Part shown: piece after piece, positions 18,434 through 19,064 of the stretch
How the letters are laid out: each line of letters starts with the position of its first letter
Position numbering within the stretch: position 1 is the first letter of the stretch
Assembly (NCBI GenBank): GCA_021789395.1
Contig: JAJYJP010000008.1
Location: forward strand, 1-19,064
DNA: 19,064 nucleotides
Direction of reading: 5' to 3'
From: a bacterium
GTDB lineage: Bacteria > Patescibacteriota > Minisyncoccia > Moranbacterales > UBA2206
The notes under the pieces: generated by a model
What the model was told of the DNA's origin: nothing
Databases searched by the model: none
Seen by the model: only the letters and a program-made list of their open reading frames with translations
Position numbers and translations under genes: made by a program

Positions 18434-18703
18434 ATGGCGCTTACGCACAAGCAGAAGCAAAAAGTGACTGACGGAATAAAAAGACACGATAAAGATACCG
18501 GCTCGCCGGAATATCAGATCGCTCTTTTCACCGAACAGATCAAGAAACTGACCGCCCACCTGAAAAAGAACCCGAAAGATTTTCATTCTCGCAGAGGACT
18601 CCTTAAGATGGTATCGAAAAGAAAGAGATTGATGACCTATCTTCAGAAAGTCAACGAAAAAGGCTACAAGAAACTTATCAAATCTTTAGACTTGAAAGGA
18701 TAA
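18434..18703 (+). CDS. rpsO: 30S ribosomal protein S15
   Basis: An 89-residue S15, the normal length. Signatures include DTGSPEYQIALFTEQI, LTAHLKKNPKDFHSRRGL and the C-terminal KRKRLMTYL with KLIKSLDLKG. S15 is a primary 16S rRNA-binding protein that folds the central domain of the 30S subunit. The gene has an extended -10 promoter and an 84-nt leader with a strong two-part hairpin. The start codon follows a C-rich stretch without a clear Shine-Dalgarno sequence. A terminator follows immediately, so it is a single-gene unit; pnp, its frequent partner, is not seen here. Confidence 0.96.
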   Translation: MALTHKQKQKVTDGIKRHDKDTGSPEYQIALFTEQIKKLTAHLKKNPKDFHSRRGLLKMVSKRKRLMTYLQKVNEKGYKKLIKSLDLKG

Positions 18704-18710
18704 AAAATAA

Positions 18711-18740
18711 AAAGCGGGTGAAAGCTCGCTTTTGTTTTTA
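18711..18740 (+). terminator. Terminator of rpsO
   Basis: AAAGCGGG (18711-18718) pairs with CTCGCTTT (18725-18732) over loop TGAAAG, followed by TGTTTTT. Confidence 0.8.
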
Positions 18741-18763
18741 TATAATTTAAAATTTCCAATTTT

Positions 18764-19064
18764 ATGTCAATTTACAAAGAACAACGTGTCGGCGTGCTCG
18801 TCGACATCCAAAACATGTACTATTCCGGCCGAGTGCTTTTTAAAAAGAAAGTAAACTTCGGCGCTCTTCTGAAAGAAGCAGTGGAAGACCGCAAACTGAT
18901 TCGCGCCATTGCCTACGGAATAGCGACTGTTGAAGGCCAGGAAGAAAAATTCTTTGAGGCCTTGGAAAAACAGGGTTTTGAAGTCAAAACCAAAGACCTG
19001 CAAATTTTTCCCGGCGGCGCCAAGAAGGGCGATTGGGATGTTGGAATTGCTGTTGACGCCATTA
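18764..19064 (+). CDS. NYN (LabA/PIN-like) domain protein, 3' end beyond window
   Basis: The first 100 codons are visible. VGVLVDIQNMYYSG (Asp14, Asn17) is the first motif of the NYN domain, a PIN-like nuclease fold of the LabA/DUF88 family. KKGDWDVGIAVDAI (Asp90, Asp92, Asp98) supplies the second acidic cluster. These acidic residues bind a metal, and family members are RNases or regulatory RNA-binding proteins; the target is unknown. TATAAT at 18741-18746 lies 17 nt before ATG 18764, so a separate promoter overlapping the end of the rpsO terminator is possible. The right edge cuts the gene. Confidence 0.88.
   Translation, partial: MSIYKEQRVGVLVDIQNMYYSGRVLFKKKVNFGALLKEAVEDRKLIRAIAYGIATVEGQEEKFFEALEKQGFEVKTKDLQIFPGGAKKGDWDVGIAVDAI

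Overview
The window looks like a chromosomal segment of a Candidate Phyla Radiation (Patescibacteria) bacterium, most likely of Parcubacteria type. The grounds are low-to-moderate GC, compact gene packing, tRNA genes without an encoded CCA beside a cca gene, a shortened IF-2, a DUF4446 protein and several small proteins with no known function. TGA is used as a stop (for example at the ends of cca and of the S51 peptidase gene), so the standard bacterial code applies.

Layout. (1) 1-1211, minus strand: a gene cut by the left edge for an O-antigen ligase/polymerase-like membrane protein. It carries six copies of a 16-bp palindrome that matches or resembles the ParB-binding site parS, all in one reading phase. 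(2) 1293-6161, plus strand: tRNA genes alternate with protein genes (alpha/beta hydrolase, cca, a zinc phospholipase C-like protein, a small conserved protein, an RluD-type pseudouridine synthase). Several start codons lie only 1-20 nt after a tRNA 3' end. Two tRNA-Leu genes are each followed by a related structured element of about 120 nt that ends in a second copy of the tRNA 3' end. Between them an intact tRNA-Pro(CGG) sits inside the anticodon loop of a second, interrupted tRNA-Pro. (3) 6266-7150: rplS and four tRNAs. (4) 7189-9545: an AT-rich, accessory-looking stretch with a lipobox-bearing protein, an S51 peptidase and a 2H phosphoesterase; two of these genes end in related repeat-plus-terminator modules. 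(5) 9641-12365: a membrane-anchored surface protein, a secreted 3D-domain protein, tRNA-Cys, tRNA-Leu(TAA) and a small secreted protein. (6) 12387-18254, minus strand: a DNA-repair operon (nfo, metallophosphoesterase, family 4 uracil-DNA glycosylase), a translation operon (DUF4446 gene, infB, rbfA, nrnA) and tRNA-Ser(CGA). (7) 18315-19064, plus strand: rpsO with a structured leader, then an NYN-domain gene cut by the right edge.

Most of the core genes serve translation: 14 intact tRNA genes plus one interrupted, cca, L19, S15, IF-2, RbfA and RluD. The nfo cluster holds two consecutive base-excision-repair enzymes. Several promoters place the -10 box 6-10 nt before the start codon, which suggests leaderless mRNAs. 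The strongest candidates for something new are the in-frame parS-like cluster, the tRNA-in-tRNA arrangement and the small elements that duplicate tRNA-Leu 3' ends. All calls come from reading the sequence; no database search was run.
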